Notes under the pieces: generated by a model
What the model saw: the letters and a program-made list of their open reading frames with translations, nothing else
Databases searched by the model: none
What the model was told of the DNA's origin: nothing
Assembly: GCA_002770955.1 (NCBI GenBank)
Contig: PCUH01000243.1
Span: forward strand, 13,205 to 26,462
Length of the DNA stretch: 13,258 bases
Direction: 5' to 3'
DNA from: Flavobacteriales bacterium CG18_big_fil_WC_8_21_14_2_50_32_9
Lineage (GTDB): Bacteria; Bacteroidota; Bacteroidia; Flavobacteriales_E; Vicingaceae
Program-made: the position numbers and the translations under genes
In this document: positions 1 through 5,246 of the stretch, piece by piece
Numbering within the stretch: position 1 is the stretch's first letter
How the letters are laid out: each line of letters starts with the position of its first letter

Positions 1-870
1 TACAATATATGTTATCACATATGAACCAGGCTGGTAGTAAGTGTACATTACTGGAGAAGGTCCAGCATAAGTGTTTCCATCACCGAAATCCCAAAATTCT
101 GTCGCAACAACATTGCCAACACCACTTCCGGGGTTAGCCATTCCAAACATGGTAACAACATCGCCAATACAAACATCAGAAGGAGCTGCTATTGATACAA
201 AACCATCATTTTCGCAAGCCAACGGAATGTAAATTAAAAATACACTTGTTCCAGTGTCTGATCCACAACCCATAACTTTAGGATAAATATCTACAAAAAC
301 ACGGTAGCTATATCCTCCCGGTAGCGAATCAAAAATGGTAGAATCTTGCCAACCGCCCAAAGTTCCTAATGCAAATGCATTATTTTGTTCTCTTATTTTA
401 TAAAACACAGAATCAGCGTTTGTTGTTACAAACAATTCTAAAAAACCTGAGTCGGGATTGTTGGTCGAATCTGCTTTTACGGTAACAGAATCTATACTAA
501 AAGTAGGTGGTGTTGGTGGATTTGTAGAAAAATTATAATAAATAGTATCGCCACTTGAATTTGAAATTCTTAATTGAAAAGTGTCCTGACACAGTTGATT
601 GAATGTTGTTATTCCTGTTGAAGATATGCTTGTTACAGGGTTAACATTTGCTGGATGAACACCTGTTAATGAAAAATTGTAAGGAGCAACCCCTCCAGAA
701 ACGGCTATATAGATACTGCCAGGGAAAGCAGGCGGTATTGGAATGTTGCAATCCCAACAAGTTTTAACGATGCTTGAAGAATCGATGCTAATTTGAGCGT
801 TAAGATTAAGTGTTAATACACTTATTAAAAACAGGGTGCTAATTTTTTTACTCATAAGTTTCGTTTTCAT
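1..870 (-). CDS. Secreted PKD-domain protein, N-terminal part (C-terminus beyond window)
   Basis: The frame is open for 290 codons from the ATG at 870 to the window edge, where it is cut. Residues 1-25 form a signal peptide: basic start, hydrophobic core around LFLISVLTL, and a probable cut after NLNA before Gln26. The mature part is rich in Ser, Thr, Pro and Gly and has the look of Ig-like beta-sandwich repeats, with a Cys pair (CWDC) near residue 40. Residues about 259-290 match a PKD domain: WDFGDG, then PGSYVITYIV. Bacteroidota proteins of this type are usually long, exported through Sec and often secreted or surface-anchored by the type IX system; the C-terminal sorting signal that would show this lies outside the window. 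A second Met (residue 6) is an alternative start. It lies 83 bases after coaE on the same strand; no clear TAnnTTTG box was found in that gap. The function beyond adhesion or surface structure cannot be told. Confidence 0.85.
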   Translation of the reverse strand, partial: MKTKLMSKKISTLFLISVLTLNLNAQISIDSSSIVKTCWDCNIPIPPAFPGSIYIAVSGGVAPYNFSLTGVHPANVNPVTSISSTGITTFNQLCQDTFQLRISNSSGDTIYYNFSTNPPTPPTFSIDSVTVKADSTNNPDSGFLELFVTTNADSVFYKIREQNNAFALGTLGGWQDSTIFDSLPGGYSYRVFVDIYPKVMGCGSDTGTSVFLIYIPLACENDGFVSIAAPSDVCIGDVVTMFGMANPGSGVGNVVATEFWDFGDGNTYAGPSPVMYTYYQPGSYVITYIV

Positions 871-953
871 AATTTTTTTAGTTTTTTGAATTTTATTAAG
901 GAATAGCATAAAGACTTTGTTTCCTTATTTTAGTTGCCTTAACAACAAAAAAG

Positions 954-1541
954 TCATTTAGAAGTAACTATTAGGCTATCATAAATTTTAATCACTTGAG
1001 GAACAACAAGTGTTTTATCATCATTTTGAATAACAAAATCAGCGAAAGGAATTTTTTTTTCGTCAGAAAGTTGGTTGTTCATTCGTTCAATAACTTCTTG
1101 TTCAGCAATTTCATCTCTAGCAATTACCCGTTGAATTCTTAGCGAAGTAGGTGCAGTTAACAAAATTAATTTATCTAATTCTTTATGTAATTCTGTTTCG
1201 ATTAAAATTGCTGCTTCTTTAATCACAAAAGGTGCTGTCTTGTTTGCTTCAACCCATTGCAGAAAAACTTTTTTAACTTCTGGGTGTATGATTTGATTGA
1301 GTTGATTTAAGGCTGTTTTGTCATTAAAAACGAGCTGAGCTAATTTTGTTTTGTTGAGTTGATTGTTTTCAAAAGCACTTTCAAACTTAGCTTTCACTAA
1401 TTTTTTCACTTCATCATTAAACAAAAGCAGTTTTTTTGCTTCAATATCAGAATTAAACACAGGAATTCCAAGCGTTTCAAATATTTTGGCAACGGTAGAT
1501 TTTCCGCTACCTATTCCGCCTGTTAATCCAATAGTTAGCAT
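954..1541 (-). CDS. coaE: Dephospho-CoA kinase
   Basis: CoaE phosphorylates the 3'-hydroxyl of dephospho-CoA with ATP, the last step of coenzyme A synthesis, in the cytoplasm. The 195-residue protein has the usual length for the family (about 200). Visible hallmarks: P-loop GGIGSGKST at residues 8-16, the acidic residue Asp32 in the position of the family's catalytic base, an HP pair at 87-88 (IIHPEV), the EAAILIE segment near 109-115, the lid-region QRVIARD around 137-143 with Arg153 in ERMNNQ, and the closing ADFVIQND at 167-174. The start is the ATG directly before the P-loop strand, as in other members. The 277-base spacer upstream separates it from yajC, so it may have its own promoter; only a poor box (TATCTTTT on the minus strand near 1676-1683) was seen. 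In related genomes I recall coaE lying in the same cluster as yajC, which fits here. Confidence 0.97.
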   Translation of the reverse strand: MLTIGLTGGIGSGKSTVAKIFETLGIPVFNSDIEAKKLLLFNDEVKKLVKAKFESAFENNQLNKTKLAQLVFNDKTALNQLNQIIHPEVKKVFLQWVEANKTAPFVIKEAAILIETELHKELDKLILLTAPTSLRIQRVIARDEIAEQEVIERMNNQLSDEKKIPFADFVIQNDDKTLVVPQVIKIYDSLIVTSK

Positions 1542-1546
1542 ATTTA

Positions 1547-1669
1547 GAGGCTGTCTTTAAAGTCCAACTTCTTCGTTATTCTCGTTTTTTAAATCAGTCA
1601 TTTACGAAAGTAAACTCCTGATTTTCAAAACTTCGAATGCCTCGAATTTGAACTTTAAAGTTCAGCCTC
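1547..1669. repeat. Quasi-palindromic intergenic element with tetraloop core
   Basis: The outer arms are GAGGCTG at 1547-1553 and CAGCCTC at 1663-1669. Just inside each arm is a copy of CTTTAAAG (1555-1562 and 1653-1660), followed by roughly matching arm sequence. The centre folds as AAATCAG (1591-1597) with CTGATTT (1618-1624), a 3x3 internal loop, then TTTAC (1601-1605) with GTAAA (1610-1614) around a GAAA loop. The element is therefore symmetric over about 123 bases. It resembles interspersed palindromic repeats that I recall from Bacteroidota spacers, but no second copy is in this window, so its repeat nature is inferred. It begins 5 bases upstream of the coaE start. Confidence 0.6.
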
Positions 1670-1750
1670 TCGACTAAAAAGATAGACACTATTTAGTGAT
1701 TATAAAAAACAAAAAACAAAAAAAATAACAAAATATAAGTTCTAAACCAA

Positions 1751-1768
1751 CTCCCATCCCGATGGGAG
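1751..1768. other. Perfect GC-rich hairpin (possible terminator after yajC)
   Basis: CTCCCATC at 1751-1758 pairs perfectly with GATGGGAG at 1761-1768 around a two-base CC turn, in an otherwise very AT-rich spacer. It lies about 50 bases after the yajC stop on the minus strand. The minus-strand bases that follow are only moderately T-rich, so it is not a textbook intrinsic terminator. It could instead be a dispersed palindromic repeat, a Bacteroidota spacer type with GGGAGG/CCTCCC words. The hairpin itself is certain; its role is not. Confidence 0.5.
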
Positions 1769-1784
1769 GTTTTGGGTGGGCAAA

Positions 1785-1812
1785 TCGTAAATCGTAAATC
1801 AAAAATCGTAAA
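1785..1812 (-). repeat. Heptamer array just after yajC stop
   Basis: Read on the yajC strand, four consecutive 7-mers run from 1812 down to 1785: TTTACGA, TTTTTGA, TTTACGA, TTTACGA. The array starts six bases after the TAG stop of yajC and is followed by the GC-rich hairpin. The word TTTACGA is the same one that opens the larger array at 9715. Confidence 0.75.
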
Positions 1813-1818
1813 TGGTTA

Positions 1819-2148
1819 CTATTTCTTCTCTATTTCCTCAGCAGCAAATTCTTTAGCTATAGCAGCTTTTTCAATTTTCAACCGATTGCCACCTTCAATT
1901 TCAATGATAACAATATCGTCTTTCACTTCTGCAATTTTTCCGTGAATACCACCAATGGTAACTATTTTAGACCCTTTTTCAAGCGATTCTCTAAATTTCT
2001 TTTGCTCTTTTTGTTTTTTTACTTGTGGACGTATCATAAAGAAGTAAAAAACTAAAAAAATTAAACCAAACATTAATATTGTTTGTAATCCTCCGCCTTC
2101 TCCACCTTCGGGAGATGCCATCAATAAGATTGAAGTAATATTGTACAT
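1819..2148 (-). CDS. yajC: Sec translocon accessory subunit YajC
   Basis: YajC is a small single-span inner-membrane protein that associates with SecDF and the SecYEG channel. The 109-residue length is typical. After a short Gly/Glu-rich periplasmic N-terminus (EGGEGGG, residues 14-20) there is one membrane helix, about 21-39, ending in the family signature MIRPQ (38-42). A basic stretch KKQKEQKKFRESLEKG follows, then the small beta domain with KIVTIGGIHGKIAEV (61-75) and a strand-rich tail. The ATG at 2148 is preferred; Met10 is a possible shorter start. It begins 34 bases after the DUF1573 gene and is read in the same direction, so the two probably share a transcript from the promoter at 2666-2673. 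Confidence 0.96.
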   Translation of the reverse strand: MYNITSILLMASPEGGEGGGLQTILMFGLIFLVFYFFMIRPQVKKQKEQKKFRESLEKGSKIVTIGGIHGKIAEVKDDIVIIEIEGGNRLKIEKAAIAKEFAAEEIEKK

Positions 2149-2182
2149 AAAAATTATAAGTTATAAATTAAAAAAAGTTGAA

Positions 2183-2647
2183 TTAATTTGATTTTGGTGC
2201 TACTATTTCACCTTTCAGAGCAATTACTTTTGTATTTGGAATTGTATTCGCAACCAATGTGATGGTTTTATTTTGTAGTCCTGATTTTCCTTCAGAATTA
2301 AAAACTACTTCAATGTTGCCATATTCACCTGGTTTGATGGGTTCTTTTGGCCAAGTTGGTACGGTGCAACCACAACTTCCTTGAGCAGATGAAATAAGAA
2401 GGTTTGATTTACCTACATTTCTGAATTTGAAAGATGTTTTAACTGACTCTCCTTGAGTTATTTGACCAAAGTCTTTTACGTCTTCTTCAAATTCAAAAAA
2501 AGGCAAATTATCTTTGTCTATTTCTGTGTTGCTTGTCGAAGCAGTGCTCGGATTGTTAATTAAATCTGTAGAGATTTCGCTTTCTTTTTCATTGGTACAA
2601 GCTAAAACAGATAGTGCTATTATAGCTGTAAATACAATTTTTTTCAT
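2183..2647 (-). CDS. DUF1573 domain lipoprotein
   Basis: This predicted envelope lipoprotein has 154 residues from the ATG at 2647. The N-terminus MKKIVFTAIIALSVLAC is a lipoprotein signal with the lipid-bearing Cys17. A Ser/Thr/Asn-rich tether follows, then a DUF1573 Ig-like domain at about 50-148. Characteristic segments are FEEDVKDFGQI, the SCGCTVPTWPKEPIKPGEYG block (Cys92 and Cys94) and the strand ending ALKGEIV. The frame stays open upstream to a TTG at 2668, but that codon lies inside the likely -7 promoter box, so the internal ATG is the real start. The molecular function of DUF1573 is unknown; it is common next to yajC in Bacteroidota, as here. A clear terminator at 2709-2745 isolates it from the DUF2911 gene upstream. 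Confidence 0.93.
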   Translation of the reverse strand: MKKIVFTAIIALSVLACTNEKESEISTDLINNPSTASTSNTEIDKDNLPFFEFEEDVKDFGQITQGESVKTSFKFRNVGKSNLLISSAQGSCGCTVPTWPKEPIKPGEYGNIEVVFNSEGKSGLQNKTITLVANTIPNTKVIALKGEIVAPKSN

Positions 2648-2665
2648 AGTGTTATTTATTTTTTG

Positions 2666-2673
2666 CAAATATA
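2666..2673 (-). promoter_or_regulatory. Bacteroidota -7 box for the DUF1573-yajC operon
   Basis: On the minus strand this reads TATATTTG, an exact match to TAnnTTTG, ending 18 bases before the ATG at 2647. No convincing TTTG is seen at the usual -33 distance. Its position decides the start of the DUF1573 gene, because the upstream TTG start would fall inside the box. Confidence 0.6.
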
Positions 2674-2708
2674 CTTATCTAAAAGAATTTACAGCTGCTA
2701 AAAGTGTT

Positions 2709-2745
2709 AAATAAAAAAGGCTGCCTAAATTTTAAGCAGTCTTTG
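2709..2745 (-). terminator. Intrinsic terminator of the DUF2911 gene
   Basis: On the minus strand AAAGACTGC (2744-2736) pairs with GCAGCCTTT (2724-2716), with one G-U pair, around an 11-base AT-rich loop. It runs into a T-rich stretch, TTTTTTATTT. It lies 22 bases after the DUF2911 stop and upstream of the DUF1573 promoter, so it separates the two transcripts. Confidence 0.8.
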
Positions 2746-2765
2746 AAAAATATTATTTAGTAATC

Positions 2766-3629
2766 TTATTTGTAAGTGGCTATGGATGCTTCAATTTTTT
2801 CCTTATAACCAAAAGGTTTTCCACTTTCTTTAGTTCCAGTTTCGCCTAATTCAATGGCTTTTTTTGCACTTGCAATAGCACCTGAATTATCGCCTTTGGC
2901 ATGTTGTATGTCGGCTTTTACCCAATAGGTGTACCAATATTCTTGTGCTGCAATAGATTCATTTATCCATGTTAGTGCTTTTTCTAAATCTAATTTATTA
3001 TCTAAATAATACTTAGCAGCATTTCTATAAACACCAGCTTTGTTTTTATCTGTTGCCTCAGCCATTGCTTTTTCTATGTTTGTTAAGGCTTTTTTATCCA
3101 CATCCACATCAATTTTTAGTTCAATGTAAACTTCAGCCCAAGCTAAAACTAAGCTTCCGTGAGTTGGTTGTAGTTTTTCAAAGGTAAATCGCATGGATTC
3201 TTGAAAAATTCCTTTACCAGGTTTAACAATAGCTGTAAATACATTATTTTTTTCGTCATATTTTCCATCTCCCCAACCATCAGTTGATGAATTAATAATT
3301 ACTTTCCATTCTGTTTTTCCTGGTATAGTAAAAAATGAATATGTTCCTGCTTTCACAGCTATTCCATTAATTTTCACATCGTCCGAAAAGGTGATTAATG
3401 TGTTTGCGTTTGCACCTGTTCGCCAGATTTCTCCAAAAGGAACTAATTTTCCAAAAATCTCTCGTCCTTTAACGCTAGGTCTAGAATAATTAATGCTTAC
3501 ATCTGTTAATCCTATGCGTTGTTTTACTTCAGCACTGGGACTTGGCTGAGGTAATTCCTGAGCAAATAATGGATTTAACGATAATAGCGTACAAAAAGTT
3601 AGTATTACAATTGTTTTTAGTGTTTTCAT
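2766..3629 (-). CDS. DUF2911 secreted protein with C-terminal TPR-like helices
   Basis: The protein has 287 residues. A signal peptide spans 1-23 (hydrophobic core TIVILTFCTLLSL, cut after LFA before Gln24), so the protein acts in the periplasm or outside. Residues about 30-175 are the DUF2911 domain, recognised by INYSRPSVKGREIFGKLVPF (46-65), then GEIWRTGANANT and TFSDDVKINGIAVKAGTYSF. Residues about 180-265 are helical and TPR-like (KALTWINESIAAQEYWYTYW, then AIASAKKAIELGE), a common extension of this family. The biochemical function of DUF2911 is not known. It is a single-gene unit: promoter box at 3659-3666 upstream, terminator at 2709-2745 downstream. Confidence 0.93.
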   Translation of the reverse strand: MKTLKTIVILTFCTLLSLNPLFAQELPQPSPSAEVKQRIGLTDVSINYSRPSVKGREIFGKLVPFGEIWRTGANANTLITFSDDVKINGIAVKAGTYSFFTIPGKTEWKVIINSSTDGWGDGKYDEKNNVFTAIVKPGKGIFQESMRFTFEKLQPTHGSLVLAWAEVYIELKIDVDVDKKALTNIEKAMAEATDKNKAGVYRNAAKYYLDNKLDLEKALTWINESIAAQEYWYTYWVKADIQHAKGDNSGAIASAKKAIELGETGTKESGKPFGYKEKIEASIATYK

Positions 3630-3658
3630 GTGTATATATTTAAAGTTTAATTTTTTTT

Positions 3659-3666
3659 CAAAATTA
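3659..3666 (-). promoter_or_regulatory. Bacteroidota -7 box for the DUF2911 gene
   Basis: On the minus strand this reads TAATTTTG, matching TAnnTTTG, about 29 bases before the ATG at 3629. No clear -33 element was found, so support is moderate. Confidence 0.45.
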
Positions 3667-3737
3667 CTATTAAAAACTGAGAAAAGGAAGGGTTTAATTT
3701 GTTCAGTTAGTGTCTGTCCATTATGTACAAACTCTAA

Positions 3738-4124
3738 TTAGTGTTTCTGAACCAATTCATCATCACTGTAAGTAAGCTCCGTAATTATAGCACCATTTTT
3801 ATTTCTTTTAATGAATTTGCCATTCAGCTTGTCATTCATATAAATGCTTTCTGTTTCAATTTTTCCTTCGGTTGAATACGTAATCCACGCTCCTTCTCTT
3901 GAACCGTTATTAAAAAATCCTTCCATCTTTTTTTTTCCGTTGGGATAAAACCAAACCCATTTTCCATGATTTTTTCCATCTTTAAAGCTACCTGTTTGCA
4001 TAGGTTTCCCATTTTCAAAATACCTAGTCGATTCTCGTTTGCCAGTAAATTGATAAGCTGCTAAAGCAATTAAAATTATGCCTAAAATAATTTTATGTTT
4101 ACTGTTGTATGAAAAGAGATGCAT
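3738..4124 (-). CDS. Membrane-anchored MORN-repeat protein (YwqK-like)
   Basis: The protein has 128 residues from the ATG at 4124. The N-terminus is basic, then hydrophobic (KHKIILGIILIALAAYQF, residues 9-26), giving one membrane anchor or an uncleaved signal. The rest is four MORN_2-type repeats of about 21 residues, each with a G-x-[WF] opening and an NG or EG turn: about 34-51, 54-74 (GKWVWFYPNGKKKMEGFFNNG), 78-98 and 102-122. Such proteins are often labelled YwqK-family antitoxins. No toxin gene is adjacent here, so that label should not be read as function; a structural or binding role in the envelope is the safer statement. The frame extends upstream to a TTG at 4193, but a TAnnTTTG box at 4151-4158 lies inside that extension, favouring the ATG. 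It is divergent from prmA. Confidence 0.88.
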   Translation of the reverse strand: MHLFSYNSKHKIILGIILIALAAYQFTGKRESTRYFENGKPMQTGSFKDGKNHGKWVWFYPNGKKKMEGFFNNGSREGAWITYSTEGKIETESIYMNDKLNGKFIKRNKNGAIITELTYSDDELVQKH

Positions 4125-4150
4125 AATTATGAAAGGATTCAAAATGAGTG

Positions 4151-4158
4151 CAAATTTA
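4151..4158 (-). promoter_or_regulatory. Bacteroidota -7 box for the MORN-repeat gene
   Basis: On the minus strand this reads TAAATTTG, an exact TAnnTTTG, ending 26 bases before the ATG at 4124. It is back to back with the prmA promoter and argues against the longer TTG start at 4193. Confidence 0.55.
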
Positions 4159-4178
4159 TCAAATAATTTCTTAACCTC

Positions 4179-4211
4179 TTTGCATACTTCCAAAAAGCAA
4201 GTGTACTTTTG
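4179..4211 (+). promoter_or_regulatory. prmA promoter (TTTG, 21 bases, TACTTTTG)
   Basis: A -33 box TTTG at 4179-4182 is followed after 21 bases by the -7 box TACTTTTG at 4204-4211. This fits the Bacteroidota housekeeping sigma consensus in both elements and spacing. The ATG of prmA is 13 bases further on, so the leader is very short. It is the best two-element promoter in the window, together with that at 9903-9932. Confidence 0.7.
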
Positions 4212-4224
4212 AAAAAAAATAGTT

Positions 4225-5055
4225 ATGGATTACATTCAACTAAAAGCAACAATAACTCCTTTAATAATTGGTAGAGAAATTTTAGTTTTTCAACTAGCCG
4301 AAATTGGTTTCGAGAGTTTTGTAGAAACTGAAGGTGGGCTAGAAGCTTACATTCAAGAAAATCAGTTTCAACAAAATGCGTTAGAAAAAGTAGCTTTACT
4401 ATCGAATCCAGATTTTTCAATAAGCTATGCTATAGAAAAAATAGAAAATCAAAATTGGAACAAACAATGGGAAGAGAGTTTTGAACCAATTAATGTGTTG
4501 GACAACTGTTTTATTAGAGCACCTTTTCATGAAGCACCTAAGCAAAAAGATGTGTTTGACATTGTTATTGAGCCAAAAATGGCATTCGGAACAGGGCATC
4601 ATGCAACTACATTCTTAATGATTAAAAGAATGTTGGAATTAAAATTGGAAAATAAAAATGTGTTGGATATGGGTTGTGGAACAGGTGTGCTTGCAATTTT
4701 AGCAAAAATGAAACATGCTGGCAAGGTGTTAGCAATAGATAATGACGAATGGGCTTATAACAATGCCGTTGAAAGTTGTGAAAACAACAATGTTGATATT
4801 GAAGTTAAATTAGGCGATGCTCAATTGATTAAAAATAGTAAATTTGATGTGCTAATTGCCAACATAAACAGAAATATTTTGGTTGCCGATATGCAGTATT
4901 ATGTAGATGCATTAAACAACAATGGAAAACTATTAATGAGTGGCTTTTTTAGTGTTGATGAAGAAATTATTACTAAAAAAGCTACAGAACTAGGATTGAA
5001 ATTCAGTTTTTCAGACACAAAAGACGAGTGGATGATGTTGGAGTTTGATAAATAA
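4225..5055 (+). CDS. prmA: Ribosomal protein L11 methyltransferase
   Basis: PrmA transfers methyl groups from S-adenosylmethionine to ribosomal protein L11 in the cytoplasm. The 276-residue protein has the usual two-domain plan. Residues 1-100 are the substrate-recognition domain, with the family segment NWNKQWEESFEPI at 78-90. A linker PKMAFGTGHHATT (118-129) follows; its FGTGHHATT is diagnostic. The Rossmann-type methyltransferase domain has motif I VLDMGCGTGVLAI at 146-158, the acidic strand end AIDNDE at 170-175 and the ANINRNIL segment at 212-219. The ATG at 4225 sits 13 bases after a strong promoter. A low-complexity spacer with 7-bp and 9-bp repeats follows the stop. Nothing suggests transfer or decay. 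Confidence 0.97.
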   Translation: MDYIQLKATITPLIIGREILVFQLAEIGFESFVETEGGLEAYIQENQFQQNALEKVALLSNPDFSISYAIEKIENQNWNKQWEESFEPINVLDNCFIRAPFHEAPKQKDVFDIVIEPKMAFGTGHHATTFLMIKRMLELKLENKNVLDMGCGTGVLAILAKMKHAGKVLAIDNDEWAYNNAVESCENNNVDIEVKLGDAQLIKNSKFDVLIANINRNILVADMQYYVDALNNNGKLLMSGFFSVDEEIITKKATELGLKFSFSDTKDEWMMLEFDK

Positions 5056-5059
5056 GGTG

Positions 5060-5108
5060 TTGGTAAATGTGAAAGATGAAATGTGAAATGTGAAATAAGA
5101 AATGTGAG
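5060..5108 (+). repeat. Heptamer array just after prmA stop
   Basis: Seven consecutive 7-mers start four bases after the prmA stop: TTGGTAA, ATGTGAA, AGATGAA, ATGTGAA, ATGTGAA, ATAAGAA, ATGTGAG. All but one have T at position 2 and all but one have A at position 7. One more ATGTGAG recurs at 5134-5140. The same period and similar words occur after yajC and after the gene ending at 9713. Confidence 0.75.
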
Positions 5109-5170
5109 AATTCGTGTATTCGTGGCTAAAAAAATGTGAGAATGTAACAATTGTAAATCACATTTTCAAT

Positions 5171-5234
5171 CCCTAAACCCTTAATTCCTTAATCTCTAAT
5201 TACTTTCAACTTTATGAACTTTATAAACTTTTAA
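5171..5234 (+). repeat. Short-period words and 9-bp triple repeat before the 1488-aa gene
   Basis: Words of 7-8 bases (CCCTAAA, CCCTTAA, TTCCTTAA, TCTCTAA) at 5171-5199 are followed by three tandem 9-mers at 5208-5234: AACTTTATG, AACTTTATA, AACTTTTAA. The last ends 12 bases before the ATG at 5247. The promoter of the long gene should lie in this spacer, but no TAnnTTTG box was found. Confidence 0.6.
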
Positions 5235-5246
5235 CTGTAAAAATAA

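Noticed and set aside
887..953. Short inverted repeats (AAGGAA with TTCCTT; GTTG with CAAC) between coaE and the PKD gene
   Set aside because: The stems are short and imperfect and are not followed by a T-run on the minus strand, so a terminator call is not supported.
1594..1689. A 31-codon minus-strand frame through the quasi-palindrome, GTG start, ending FENQEFTFVND
   Set aside because: It is created by the palindromic element, has only a GTG start and no promoter, and lies directly before coaE. It is better explained as repeat DNA than as a gene, although I recall similar short frames annotated in Bacteroidota.
2183..2668. Longer form of the DUF1573 protein starting at TTG 2668
   Set aside because: The TTG overlaps the -7 promoter box, and the lipoprotein signal begins properly at the ATG at 2647.
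3738..4124. Toxin-antitoxin pair based on the YwqK-like label
   Set aside because: No toxin-sized gene is adjacent on the same strand. The neighbours are prmA (divergent) and a DUF2911 gene with its own promoter.
3738..4193. Longer form of the MORN protein starting at TTG 4193
   Set aside because: The extension would contain the -7 box at 4151-4158, and the ATG at 4124 directly precedes the membrane anchor.
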